Positions 6,627 through 13,160 of a DNA stretch of 14,244 bases are shown in pieces. The translations under genes were made by a program, and so were the position numbers. Position 1 is the stretch's first letter; every line of letters starts with the position of its first letter. The notes under the pieces were generated by a model. The model saw nothing but the letters and a program-made list of their open reading frames with translations. It ran no database searches and was not told where the DNA came from. The DNA comes from Parvularculaceae bacterium (lineage in GTDB: Bacteria > Pseudomonadota > Alphaproteobacteria > Caulobacterales > Parvularculaceae): positions 1 through 14,244 of the forward strand of contig SHAI01000037.1 of assembly GCA_004213235.1 (NCBI GenBank), in the 5' to 3' direction.

Positions 6627-7070
6627 ATGGCCGACACTGCATTCTGGCGCACAAAACCACTATCGGAGATGAACGACGTCGAGTGGGAGTCCCTATGCGA
6701 TGGCTGCGGCAAATGTTGCCTGGTACTGCTTCGAGATGAAGACTGTGACGACGTTTGGGAAACAAATGTTGCCTGCCGTTTGTTTGATGCAAAAAAACGC
6801 CAATGTTCTGATTACGCCAACCGTCTGTCGCGGGTTAGGGGCTGCGTTCAGCTAACGCCGGATAATGCTGGTGCGCTGGATTGGATGCCTGACACCTGCG
6901 CTTATCGCAGGCTGGCACGCGGGCAGGATCTGCCCGATTGGCACCCATTGGTGACCGGCGACAAGACCTCCACCAGTGCAGCAGGGATGGCCGTGGCCAC
7001 CCCCCTTCTTAATGAAGATGACGTCGATCCCGATGATCTGGAGGATCACATCACCAAGCGCCGCAATTGA
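6627..7070 (+). CDS. ycgN: YcgN/UPF0260 family cysteine-cluster protein
   Basis: The product is 147 aa and cytoplasmic. It matches the UPF0260 (YcgN) family: WRTKPLSEMNDVEWESLCDG opens the protein, and the CDGCGKCC cluster (C24, C27, C30, C31) is followed by C50, C60 (RQCSDYANR) and C73 (RGCVQLTP). The downstream LDWMPDTCAYRRLARGQDLP and DWHPLVTGD blocks are also family hallmarks. The cysteine pattern suggests metal or Fe-S binding, but no biochemical role is established that I can state. The ATG has AAGG 5 nt upstream (6618-6621). It is divergent from the PBP gene and convergent with the acyl-CoA ligase. Length is normal for the family. Confidence 0.95.
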   Translation: MADTAFWRTKPLSEMNDVEWESLCDGCGKCCLVLLRDEDCDDVWETNVACRLFDAKKRQCSDYANRLSRVRGCVQLTPDNAGALDWMPDTCAYRRLARGQDLPDWHPLVTGDKTSTSAAGMAVATPLLNEDDVDPDDLEDHITKRRN

Positions 7071-7098
7071 TGGGGCGGAAGGACGAAACAGGAGGGAT

Positions 7099-7230
7099 AT
7101 GGCGGGAAAAAATGACGCGAGAACGGTTTACTTGATCCCCAGACGACTTTTCCGCGCCGGACGCACACCCGTCCCTTTTCCGGCTGCTATACCTTCCAAT
7201 GAGGCGGAGCCTGCAACGCAAATCGTTTGA
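7099..7230 (+). CDS. Possible 43-aa small protein
   Basis: An ATG at 7099 follows the strong purine-rich sequence AGGAGGG only about 2-5 nt upstream and opens 43 codons, starting MAGKNDARTVYLIPRRLF and ending TQIV. Its last 44 nt overlap the 3' end of the acyl-CoA ligase on the other strand. The Shine-Dalgarno is the main argument for it; the spacing is tight, and no homology or domain is recognised. It may be co-transcribed with ycgN, whose stop is 28 nt upstream. Confidence 0.22.
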   Translation: MAGKNDARTVYLIPRRLFRAGRTPVPFPAAIPSNEAEPATQIV

Positions 7231-8923
7231 TCGTGATTTTATCAAATTTGCCGGTGCCAAGGCGTGGCAATTGTTGCGGCGACAACCAGATCCGCTCCGG
7301 CACTTTAAACCCGGCGAGCTCCTGAGCCATGAAATCGCGCAAGGCCTGGGGCTCAATTGTCTTGCCTTCCTTGGCATAAACAACCAGCCCGACCCGTTCA
7401 CCCAGGACGTCATCGGGCACGGAGAACACGCATGCCTCCGCGACATCATCATGGGTGTAGGCATTCCCCTCGACCTCAAGGCAGGAGATATTTTCGCCGC
7501 CCCGAATGATGAGATCCTTCAACCGGTCGACAATGTAAAGGAACCCTTCCTCATCCATTTTGCCAAGATCGCCGGTCTGGAACCAACCATCAGGCGTGAT
7601 CGCCTTTTCTGTCGCTTCGGGCAGATTATGATAACCACGGAAAAGCGCCGCCGAGCGTATCCACACCTCGCCAACATCGCCCATGGCGCAATCTGCGCCG
7701 TCATCCCCGACGATCTTGATATCCGTCAGTGGCGGGACAGTTTTCCCTGCCGCATCTGGTTTGCGCTGATAGTCACCAAGGGAGCAGATAGCGCCAATAG
7801 CATTGGTTTCGCTAAGGCCATATCCCGATGACGGATTGGCGTTTGCAAACCGTTTTTTGAGCTTTCGAACATGATCAGGTGGACGCTTGGCACCACCTGA
7901 GCCAATGTCCAGAATGCTCGGCAAGCCTTCAGGGCCTGCAGCGTCAATCAATTCGAACGACTGCGCCGGCACGCCCACGAAGTTCGTCAACTCAAATTTG
8001 CGGATCAGTTCGCAGGCTTTGACCGCGTCCCAGCGATACATGATCGCCATTCGCCGGCCGACCATCCATGACAGAAGGAAAATCGCATGACTTCCCGTCA
8101 CATGGAATAATGGCACACCCAGCAAGATCCCCGGATTGTTGCCAAATACTGACACACCGCCCTGGACCTCCTTCACCACGGCAGCGAGGAACCCAAAACT
8201 CATCAATGCGGAAACAGCGCCGCGATGGGTCAATACCACACCTTTGGGACTTCCCGTCGAACCGGAAGTATAGACAATTGACAGATCGTCCTCAGGGTCG
8301 ATGTCGGTTACCGGCGGCGTCGGCGCGCCTGCAGCGATAACATCCGCATAAAGATGGTCAGCGCCGTCACCATCTTCGCGGGTCAGGATGAGCGAAAGCT
8401 CATACTCAGCCCGGATCGGCTTCAAATAATCCAGTCGGCGCGCGTCGACAAAGATATGCTTCACACCACAATCGCGGATGGCGTATTCCAACTCTTCGGT
8501 TTTCCACCAGGCATTCAGCGGGACAGACACCGCCCCGAGCGAGCAAATTGCCATATATGCGACACACCACTCAGGATAATTCCTCATGGCAATGCCAATT
8601 TTGTCACCCTTCCCCAGACCGAATGTATTTTTAAGGCCATCAGCAAGCCGTAGCGCCTGCTCCCAGGTTTGCGCGAATGTCCAGACTTCATCTTCATAAA
8701 TCAGGAAGGGTTTATCGCCATGGGCCGCGCCCGCCATCAGCAAGCCGGTAAGACTGGGCGGGGCGTTTTCAAAAACGCGGAACACATTGCCGCGAATTTC
8801 CGCCTCCGTCACTTTGAACCGCGGGTCTTCGGTCAGAATTTTCATCGCCGCGCCAGCAACTTTCGCTGGATCGAGATTGACATCGTTTGCTGTGGCGGTG
8901 CCATTGGCGGGTAATTCAGTCAT
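7187..8923 (-). CDS. AMP-forming acyl-CoA ligase/synthetase
   Basis: A 578-aa adenylate-forming enzyme (AMP-binding superfamily) expected to activate a carboxylic acid with ATP and join it to CoA. All core motifs are present: the P-loop YTSGSTGSPKG (218-228), GYGLSET (367-373), GDLGKMDEEGFLYIVDR (451-467), KDLIIRGGEN (469-478), and LGTGK with the catalytic Lys559 near the C-terminus. There is no membrane or signal segment. The family is closest to medium/long-chain fatty-acyl-CoA or related ligases; the substrate cannot be read from sequence. The frame extends upstream to 9085, but that extension is Cys/Trp-rich and unlike the family. ATG 8923 (MTELPANG) gives a normal N-terminus, although its Shine-Dalgarno is weak. 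The gene is monocistronic and divergent from suhB. Confidence 0.93.
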   Translation of the reverse strand: MTELPANGTATANDVNLDPAKVAGAAMKILTEDPRFKVTEAEIRGNVFRVFENAPPSLTGLLMAGAAHGDKPFLIYEDEVWTFAQTWEQALRLADGLKNTFGLGKGDKIGIAMRNYPEWCVAYMAICSLGAVSVPLNAWWKTEELEYAIRDCGVKHIFVDARRLDYLKPIRAEYELSLILTREDGDGADHLYADVIAAGAPTPPVTDIDPEDDLSIVYTSGSTGSPKGVVLTHRGAVSALMSFGFLAAVVKEVQGGVSVFGNNPGILLGVPLFHVTGSHAIFLLSWMVGRRMAIMYRWDAVKACELIRKFELTNFVGVPAQSFELIDAAGPEGLPSILDIGSGGAKRPPDHVRKLKKRFANANPSSGYGLSETNAIGAICSLGDYQRKPDAAGKTVPPLTDIKIVGDDGADCAMGDVGEVWIRSAALFRGYHNLPEATEKAITPDGWFQTGDLGKMDEEGFLYIVDRLKDLIIRGGENISCLEVEGNAYTHDDVAEACVFSVPDDVLGERVGLVVYAKEGKTIEPQALRDFMAQELAGFKVPERIWLSPQQLPRLGTGKFDKITIKRFALQAPPHWKV

Positions 8924-9144
8924 TCTGGCCTTGATGCTCCCATGGTGAATTAAGGTGAAATTCTTAACCCTCACCTCTGGTTTTATCGACGGGGCGGCAC
9001 CTGTAAAGCGCCAAAAGCACCAAGGAAATTTGCATTTGCCCGCGCATAAGCGCCCGATTGCGCTTGCTCCGGCTGACGGGGCCACTATGGTGCCGGTCGA
9101 AGCGCGGCGCGCGCTACCCCCTCAGTTAATTGTGGATATCTCCT

Positions 9145-9936
9145 ATGGCGCACTATTCCGCCCTTATAAATGTCATGGTCAAAGCAGCCCGGGTCGCGGC
9201 CAAAGGGCTCAATCGCGACTATGGCGAAATCGGCAATCTTCAGGTTTCTAAAAAAGGTGCAGCGGATTTTGTCACCGCCGCGGACCTGCGCGCGGAAGAA
9301 ATCCTGTTTCAAGAATTATCGAAAGCGCGCCCCAAATACGGCTTCTTGATGGAAGAACGCGGCGAAGTTGAAGGCTCAGACAATTCCAACCGCTGGATTG
9401 TTGACCCTTTGGACGGGACCACAAATTTCATGCACGCCTTGCCCCAGTTCGCCATCTCCATATGCCTGGAGCGCGATCGCAAGCCCTATGCCGGTGTAAT
9501 TTATAATCCGGCAACCGATGAACTATATTGGGCTGAAAAGGGTGAAGGCGCGTGGCTGAACGACCGCAGATTGCGTGTTTCAGGCCGGAAAGATCTGCAA
9601 GAATGCCTGTTTGCCACCGGCCTGCCATTCAAAGGCAATCCAGGCCGCACACGGGCGCTGAACGAAACCGAACGGGTCCTAGAGGCAACCGCTGGCATTC
9701 GGCGCTTTGGTTCAGCGGCGCTGGATCTTGCCTTTGTCGCCGCTGGCAGGTTTGACGGCTATTGGGAACGCAATCTGAACCCGTGGGACGTCGGCGCGGG
9801 CATCGTTCTGGTCAAGGAAGCTGGCGGCTTGGTTGGCGAGATTGAGCCCGGTGACGACCCACTTCACAAAAAATCTATCCTCGCAACCAATGCAGAGCTT
9901 TTTGATGCTGCGCGGGCGCTGATTTCCGTCAGATGA
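9145..9936 (+). CDS. suhB: Inositol monophosphatase family protein (SuhB-type)
   Basis: A 263-aa magnesium-dependent phosphatase of the IMPase family, which hydrolyses myo-inositol-1-phosphate or similar sugar phosphates. The metal site is complete: the MEE pair (E70, E71 within GFLMEERGE), DPLDGT (87-92) and WDVGAG (W214, D215). SALINVMVKAARVAAKGL and GEIGNLQVSKKGAADFVTAAD at the N-terminus are typical of alphaproteobacterial SuhB homologues, where the natural role is often unclear (in enterobacteria SuhB also acts in rRNA antitermination). ATG 9145 fits the family N-terminus; TTG 9130 would add five residues. Neither has a good Shine-Dalgarno. Its stop overlaps the next gene's start (ATGA), so the two are translationally coupled. 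Confidence 0.95.
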   Translation: MAHYSALINVMVKAARVAAKGLNRDYGEIGNLQVSKKGAADFVTAADLRAEEILFQELSKARPKYGFLMEERGEVEGSDNSNRWIVDPLDGTTNFMHALPQFAISICLERDRKPYAGVIYNPATDELYWAEKGEGAWLNDRRLRVSGRKDLQECLFATGLPFKGNPGRTRALNETERVLEATAGIRRFGSAALDLAFVAAGRFDGYWERNLNPWDVGAGIVLVKEAGGLVGEIEPGDDPLHKKSILATNAELFDAARALISVR

Positions 9937-10913
9937 AAACCCTGGCCAAACCCCTAATGCTCATGGCGCTATGTGCCATGACGCTCGGTGGACGGGCCCT
10001 GGCGGCAATGCCTAGACTTACCGACCCTTCCATCTGCGCGGTGGAACTTATCGTCCTGGGTGCCGGACAAGATGCTGGCGCGCCGCAGATTGGCAACCCG
10101 GATGATCCGGCATGGAAAGATCCCGCCCGGCGGCTTTTTGCCACCTCGCTTGGGCTGGTCGATCGGCGCACGGACCAACGCTATCTTTTTGACGCGACGC
10201 CGGACATCCGCGAGCAGGTTCAATTGCTTGATCAGGTTTATAAAGCGAAACGCCCCAATCTTGGTCTACATGGCATTTTTCTCACCCATGCCCATATCGG
10301 CCACTATGCCGGGCTCATCATGCTGGGACGCGAGGCAGCAAATACGGCCGGGCTGCCAGTGTTCGCAGCACCCCAGATGGCGTCATTTCTCCGCGAAAAT
10401 GGACCATGGTCGCAGCTCGTTGGCATTGGCAATATCAACCTGCTTGCAAGCCCGCCGGGGTCAACGACCAGGCTAAGCGATGATGTATCAGTTTCATCCA
10501 TGCGTGTTCCGCACAGAGATGAACTATCGGAAACCGTGGGCTATCTGATCAAAGCCGGCACGCGTTCGGCGCTGTTTATTCCCGATATCGATGACTGGGA
10601 CGAATGGAAGGCCGAATATGGTGTTGATATAAAGGCGCTGGTCGCGTCGGTAGACGCTGCCTTTCTTGATGCGACATTTTTTGACGACAAGGAATTACCG
10701 GGGCGCGACATGAGCGCCATCCCCCACCCCCGCGTCAGCGAAACCATGGATCGCTTCGCCGATCTCCCGGACAGTGTCAGGGCGCGGGTTCATTTCATCC
10801 ATTATAACCATACAAACAAGATCCGCTTTCCCGCGTCGTCGCAGTCTCAACAGGTCGTGGCCAGAGGTCATCACATAGCGCGGCGCGGAGATCGGTTCTG
10901 CCTGATCGAGTGA
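9933..10913 (+). CDS. Exported PqqB-like metallo-beta-lactamase-fold protein
   Basis: The product is 326 aa. The signal peptide MKTLAKPLMLMALCAMTLGG plus RALA, with cleavage after ALA, predicts export. The mature part resembles the secreted PqqB-like branch of MBL-fold hydrolases: LIVLGAGQDAGAPQ, then SLGLVD, YLFDATPDIREQ, IFLTHAHIGHYAGLIMLGRE, VPHRDELSETVGYLI, FIPDID and FIHYNHTN. Metal-ligand candidates are H119, H121 and H124 of HAHIGH, H194, D218 or D246, and H290 or H293. The classical HxHxDH Asp is Gly here, which I believe is usual for this branch and suggests one full metal site. Cysteines that I recall after the AGxPQ motif in relatives are absent (IGNPDDPAWKDP). No other pqq genes are nearby, so a role in PQQ synthesis is unlikely. 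It starts inside the suhB stop codon. Confidence 0.85.
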   Translation: MKTLAKPLMLMALCAMTLGGRALAAMPRLTDPSICAVELIVLGAGQDAGAPQIGNPDDPAWKDPARRLFATSLGLVDRRTDQRYLFDATPDIREQVQLLDQVYKAKRPNLGLHGIFLTHAHIGHYAGLIMLGREAANTAGLPVFAAPQMASFLRENGPWSQLVGIGNINLLASPPGSTTRLSDDVSVSSMRVPHRDELSETVGYLIKAGTRSALFIPDIDDWDEWKAEYGVDIKALVASVDAAFLDATFFDDKELPGRDMSAIPHPRVSETMDRFADLPDSVRARVHFIHYNHTNKIRFPASSQSQQVVARGHHIARRGDRFCLIE

Positions 10914-10991
10914 ACATATTGCAAAATCGTGCCCATCGCGCGCGCACCTGCAACACATCATCTGAGCACAGATTGTTCAAACTATTCATTG

Positions 10992-11051
10992 CAAAAACAA
11001 AAAAGAGCACTCAATCTGGCAGGGGGAGGGGTTTGCCAGAAAAAGTGCTCT
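10992..11051 (-). terminator. Strong Rho-independent terminator, minus strand
   Basis: Read on the minus strand, AGAGCACT (11051-11044) pairs perfectly with AGTGCTCT (11011-11004). An inner stem CTGGCA/TGCCAG (11039-11034 with 11021-11016) encloses a 12-nt C-rich loop. The outer stem is followed at once by TTTTTTGTTTTT. It would end transcription coming from the hsp20 side. No T-tract follows on the plus strand, so it is directional and does not serve the PqqB-like gene. Confidence 0.8.
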
Positions 11052-11091
11052 GAGGCGCATATATATTGCGCGGAGGGTCGCAATATACGCC
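10992..11091 (-). ncRNA. Candidate small RNA with two C-rich (anti-Shine-Dalgarno) hairpin loops
   Basis: Between the hsp20 stop and the terminator the minus strand carries two consecutive hairpins. The first (11091-11054) has a 9-bp stem TATATTGCG/CGCAATATA extended by GGCG/CGCC, with loop ACCCUCCG. The second is the terminator hairpin, with loop AACCCCUCCCCC. Both loops are complementary to Shine-Dalgarno-like purine tracts, the arrangement described for alphaproteobacterial stress sRNAs with exposed CCUCC-type loops. TATAAG on the minus strand (11098-11093) could be a -10 box. It would place the start near 11086, at the base of a 6-bp AUUGCG/CGCAAU stem, giving an RNA of roughly 90 nt. The -35 is poor, so processing from the hsp20 mRNA is the alternative. 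Confidence 0.5.
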
Positions 11092-11119
11092 CCTTATAGG
11101 CGCAGTAGAAACTGTACAA

Positions 11120-11156
11120 CCAGCGAGCGGCAAGGTTACGCATACCGCCCGCCAGG
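11120..11156 (-). terminator. GC-rich hairpin just after hsp20
   Basis: About 10 nt past the hsp20 stop the minus strand folds CCTGGCGGGCGG (11156-11145) against CCGCTCGCTGG (11130-11120): eleven pairs, two of them G-U, with one bulged base and a 14-nt loop. It is followed only by TTGT, so termination would be partial. It may instead protect the mRNA 3' end or be the processing boundary for the RNA further downstream. Confidence 0.4.
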
Positions 11157-11166
11157 TGTTGCTTAA

Positions 11167-11628
11167 TTATGCAGCATTTACAGGTTTAAGCGTTTCTTTG
11201 CCGATTGCGTCAGCCGAGATGGATATTTTCCGCGGCTTTTTCGCTTCCGGGATTTCTCGCTTCAATGCCACATTCAAAAGACCATTTTTCAGCGAGGCAC
11301 CTTCGATCTTTACATGGTCGGCAAGCTGGAAGCGGCGCTCAAACGAGCGGCCAGCAATCCCCTGATGCAGGAAAGTACGCTGTTCGTCGCCTTCGGGTCG
11401 TACGCCGGCAACCGTCAACGTGTTCTCGTGGACCACGATTTCTAATTCGTCTTCGCTAAACCCGGCAACGGCCAGGGTGATGCGATATTCGTCTTCATCG
11501 AGACGTTCGATATTATATGGTGGGTAACCGCCACTACCTTCGACCTTGCCAATATTTTCAAGCAGATCGAACATCCGGTCAAAACCAACGGTGTTGCGAT
11601 AAAGCGGGGTCAAATCGTAATTACGCAT
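11167..11628 (-). CDS. Small heat-shock protein Hsp20 (IbpA-like)
   Basis: A 153-aa ATP-independent chaperone that holds unfolding proteins in the cytoplasm. The N-terminus MRNYDLTPLYRNTVGFDRMF is the IbpA/HspA-type class signature. The alpha-crystallin domain runs from about YPPYNIERL through EDEYRITLAVAGF and ELEIVVHENTLTVAG to ASLKNGLLNVALKREIPE, and includes the conserved A-x-x-x-N-G-L-L motif. The C-terminal IxI anchor (RKISI) for oligomer assembly is present, followed by a flexible tail. ATG 11628 is preferred over the in-frame ATG at 11646. AAGG lies 9 nt before 11628, whereas the earlier ATG would swallow that Shine-Dalgarno and sits in the loop of a hairpin. The gene seems controlled both at transcription (heat-shock promoter) and translation (ROSE-like leader). 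Confidence 0.96.
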   Translation of the reverse strand: MRNYDLTPLYRNTVGFDRMFDLLENIGKVEGSGGYPPYNIERLDEDEYRITLAVAGFSEDELEIVVHENTLTVAGVRPEGDEQRTFLHQGIAGRSFERRFQLADHVKIEGASLKNGLLNVALKREIPEAKKPRKISISADAIGKETLKPVNAA

Positions 11629-11747
11629 TTTGTGATACCTTCTCATGAAGCAAGGTTAATGAAACCGCGCCCGACGTTCAGGGCATCAACAGATCACCCA
11701 ACGCCGCTCTTCAGGTGCGGGCAGACGCCATCAAGGCCGCCTGCAGA
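11629..11747 (-). promoter_or_regulatory. ROSE-like RNA thermometer in the hsp20 leader
   Basis: The leader of about 119 nt contains several stems: GCAGGC/GTCTGC (11744-11739 with 11716-11711), a GCCC/GGGC hairpin (11684-11669), and a last hairpin over the ribosome site (11656-11637). In that last one ACCUUGCU pairs with AGAAGGU, leaving one bulged G opposite the Shine-Dalgarno AAGG, with a 5-nt loop. A UUGCU strand masking the Shine-Dalgarno with a bulged G is the hallmark of ROSE elements, which melt on heating and free the ribosome site of small heat-shock genes in alphaproteobacteria. The exact 5' end is inferred from the promoter. Confidence 0.75.
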
Positions 11748-11752
11748 GCGTG

Positions 11753-11780
11753 ATCTGGGTCTATTTAGATAAAATTCAAG
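11753..11780 (-). promoter_or_regulatory. Sigma-32 (RpoH)-type heat-shock promoter of hsp20
   Basis: On the minus strand CTTGAA (11780-11775) is followed after 14 nt by ACCCAGAT (11760-11753). This fits the heat-shock consensus CTTGAAA and CCCCATNT with two mismatches in the -10 part and normal spacing. The predicted start is near 11747, at the beginning of the ROSE-like leader. Confidence 0.6.
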
Positions 11781-11879
11781 GGGCACATTGGCAAAAAACT
11801 CGACCCGTGAACGTCGCTGTGTCTTATCGAGTGAGCCTGGTTCGCCTTTAAGCTGAAATCGGGCTATAAGCGCCAGACC

Positions 11880-12197
11880 ATGCCCCAAGATGACACACCT
11901 TTGGTCGATGAAGACCTGATCAATGCCGCCCGCGCCGCGTTTCACGGCGATTTTGGCGCTGTGCTGCAAATCAGCCCCCATGACAGCGCCCCTTTCTATA
12001 TTGATGGGCGCGGGGAGGAAATTGTTGTCAGCGAATTGCCCCCAAAGGAGCCATCGACAATTTGGCTTTCGGGTAAAACGACTCTGATGTCGGTATTACA
12101 ACGCACAAGAGCCCTTGAAAACGCATATCTATCAGGCCGACTTCAAATCGCTGGCGATATGAGCGTTATGGCACGTCTCGTGATGAAGGGCCGCTAA
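11880..12197 (+). CDS. SCP2 sterol-binding domain protein
   Basis: The product is 105 aa, soluble, with no signal. The C-terminal half carries the SCP2 (sterol carrier protein 2) signature: IWLSGKTTLMSVLQ followed by NAYLSGRLQIAGDMSVMARL, in which G-x-L-x-I-x-G-D is typical. SCP2 domains bind lipids or acyl-CoAs in a hydrophobic tunnel. The length matches a stand-alone SCP2 domain. No clear Shine-Dalgarno precedes ATG 11880. A TATAAG at 11865-11870 would put the transcription start only about 3 nt before the ATG, so it may be leaderless. It is divergent from hsp20 and followed 27 nt later by an alpha/beta hydrolase on the same strand, suggesting a lipid-handling operon. Confidence 0.85.
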   Translation: MPQDDTPLVDEDLINAARAAFHGDFGAVLQISPHDSAPFYIDGRGEEIVVSELPPKEPSTIWLSGKTTLMSVLQRTRALENAYLSGRLQIAGDMSVMARLVMKGR

Positions 12198-12224
12198 CGG
12201 TAAGGCGCGAAGGATCCAACTTTG

Positions 12225-13154
12225 ATGAATTTCATTCGTATCGATACAAACGAGCCCCCAGACGGCGCAAAGGCCTTCAAGTTTAAAGCCAATGATGGCG
12301 CGCATTTGCGTGGCGCGCATTTTCCCCTTGATGGGGCGAAGGGTACGTTCCTGATTTTGCCGGGATGGTCTGAGTTCATCGAAAAATATTTCGAAACGGT
12401 CAAGGACCTTCACGCACGCGGATATGCCTGCGCGATGATGGATTGGCGCGGACAGGGCATGTCAGGCCGTTTGCTTGCCGATACCCGCCGCAGCCATATT
12501 GACAGTATAGAAACTTATAAGAACGACCTTTCCAGCTTCTTTGATCGTGCCGTTGCGCCGTCTCTACCCGGCCCATACTATCTGCTGGCCCATTCTATGG
12601 GGGGACTACCTTCGCTCCTGATGCTGAGTGAAGGGGATGTGCGTTTTCGCGCAGCGGCCTTTAGCGCGCCATTGACAAAACTCAAAGGCCATCCGGTTCA
12701 AGAAGTGGTCTTTCGCGCCATTGCATCGGGCCTTGGTATATTCGGCGCGACCGGCCTGCCGGTGAAAATGCCAAAAGATGATGCGCCCGTCTTCGAAGCA
12801 GATGCACTTACATCTGATCTGACACGCTTTCAGGTTTTCGCAGACTTGCAAGCCGCTGATCCGTCCGCATGCGTGCGTGCACCAACATTTGGCTGGGTGC
12901 AGGCTGTTCTCAATGGCAGCGATGCATTGCACACCGACGGGCGCATAAACGGGGTGAAAATCCCGACACTCATTGCCTCCGCTGAACACGACGATCTTGT
13001 GGTCTCCGATGACCATGCCGCGCTAGCGACCCAGAACGAAAATATTGAACATTTATTCATCGCCGAAGCACGCCATGAGATCCTGATGGAGAGCGACCAC
13101 TTGCGAGATCAATTCTTCAACGCCCTGGACAATTTGATTAAGCGTGCGGGATAG
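12225..13154 (+). CDS. Alpha/beta hydrolase, lysophospholipase/monoglyceride-lipase-like
   Basis: A 309-aa cytoplasmic serine hydrolase of the Hydrolase_4 (serine aminopeptidase S33-like) group. LILPGWSEFIEKY is the oxyanion-loop region and MMDWRGQGMSGR the strand before the cap. The nucleophile elbow is AHSMGG (Ser124). The acid is Asp256 or Asp257 (SAEHDDLV) and the base His284 (EARHEILME). This arrangement is typical of monoacylglycerol lipases and lysophospholipases, so the likely substrates are short or single-chain lipids or esters. ATG 12225 is preferred over TTG 12222; AGGA lies 10 nt upstream. It is probably co-transcribed with the SCP2-domain gene. Its stop is 6 bp from the convergent folP stop. 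Confidence 0.93.
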   Translation: MNFIRIDTNEPPDGAKAFKFKANDGAHLRGAHFPLDGAKGTFLILPGWSEFIEKYFETVKDLHARGYACAMMDWRGQGMSGRLLADTRRSHIDSIETYKNDLSSFFDRAVAPSLPGPYYLLAHSMGGLPSLLMLSEGDVRFRAAAFSAPLTKLKGHPVQEVVFRAIASGLGIFGATGLPVKMPKDDAPVFEADALTSDLTRFQVFADLQAADPSACVRAPTFGWVQAVLNGSDALHTDGRINGVKIPTLIASAEHDDLVVSDDHAALATQNENIEHLFIAEARHEILMESDHLRDQFFNALDNLIKRAG

Positions 13155-13160
13155 AATGGC

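Noticed and set aside
7199..7831. 210-aa plus-strand frame within the acyl-CoA ligase
   Set aside because: The opposite strand encodes intact adenylation motifs throughout this interval; the plus frame has no recognisable domain or ribosome site.
8924..9085. N-terminal extension of the acyl-CoA ligase to 9085
   Set aside because: The added residues are Cys/Trp-rich and do not resemble a ligase or targeting sequence; ATG 8923 gives the normal N-terminus.
9933..10913. A true PQQ biosynthesis gene (pqqB)
   Set aside because: The protein has a signal peptide and there are no pqqA, C, D or E neighbours, so PqqB-like describes the fold branch only.
11004..11051. Terminator for the plus-strand PqqB-like gene
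   Set aside because: The T-tract follows the stem only on the minus strand; on the plus strand the stem is followed by GAGGCGC.
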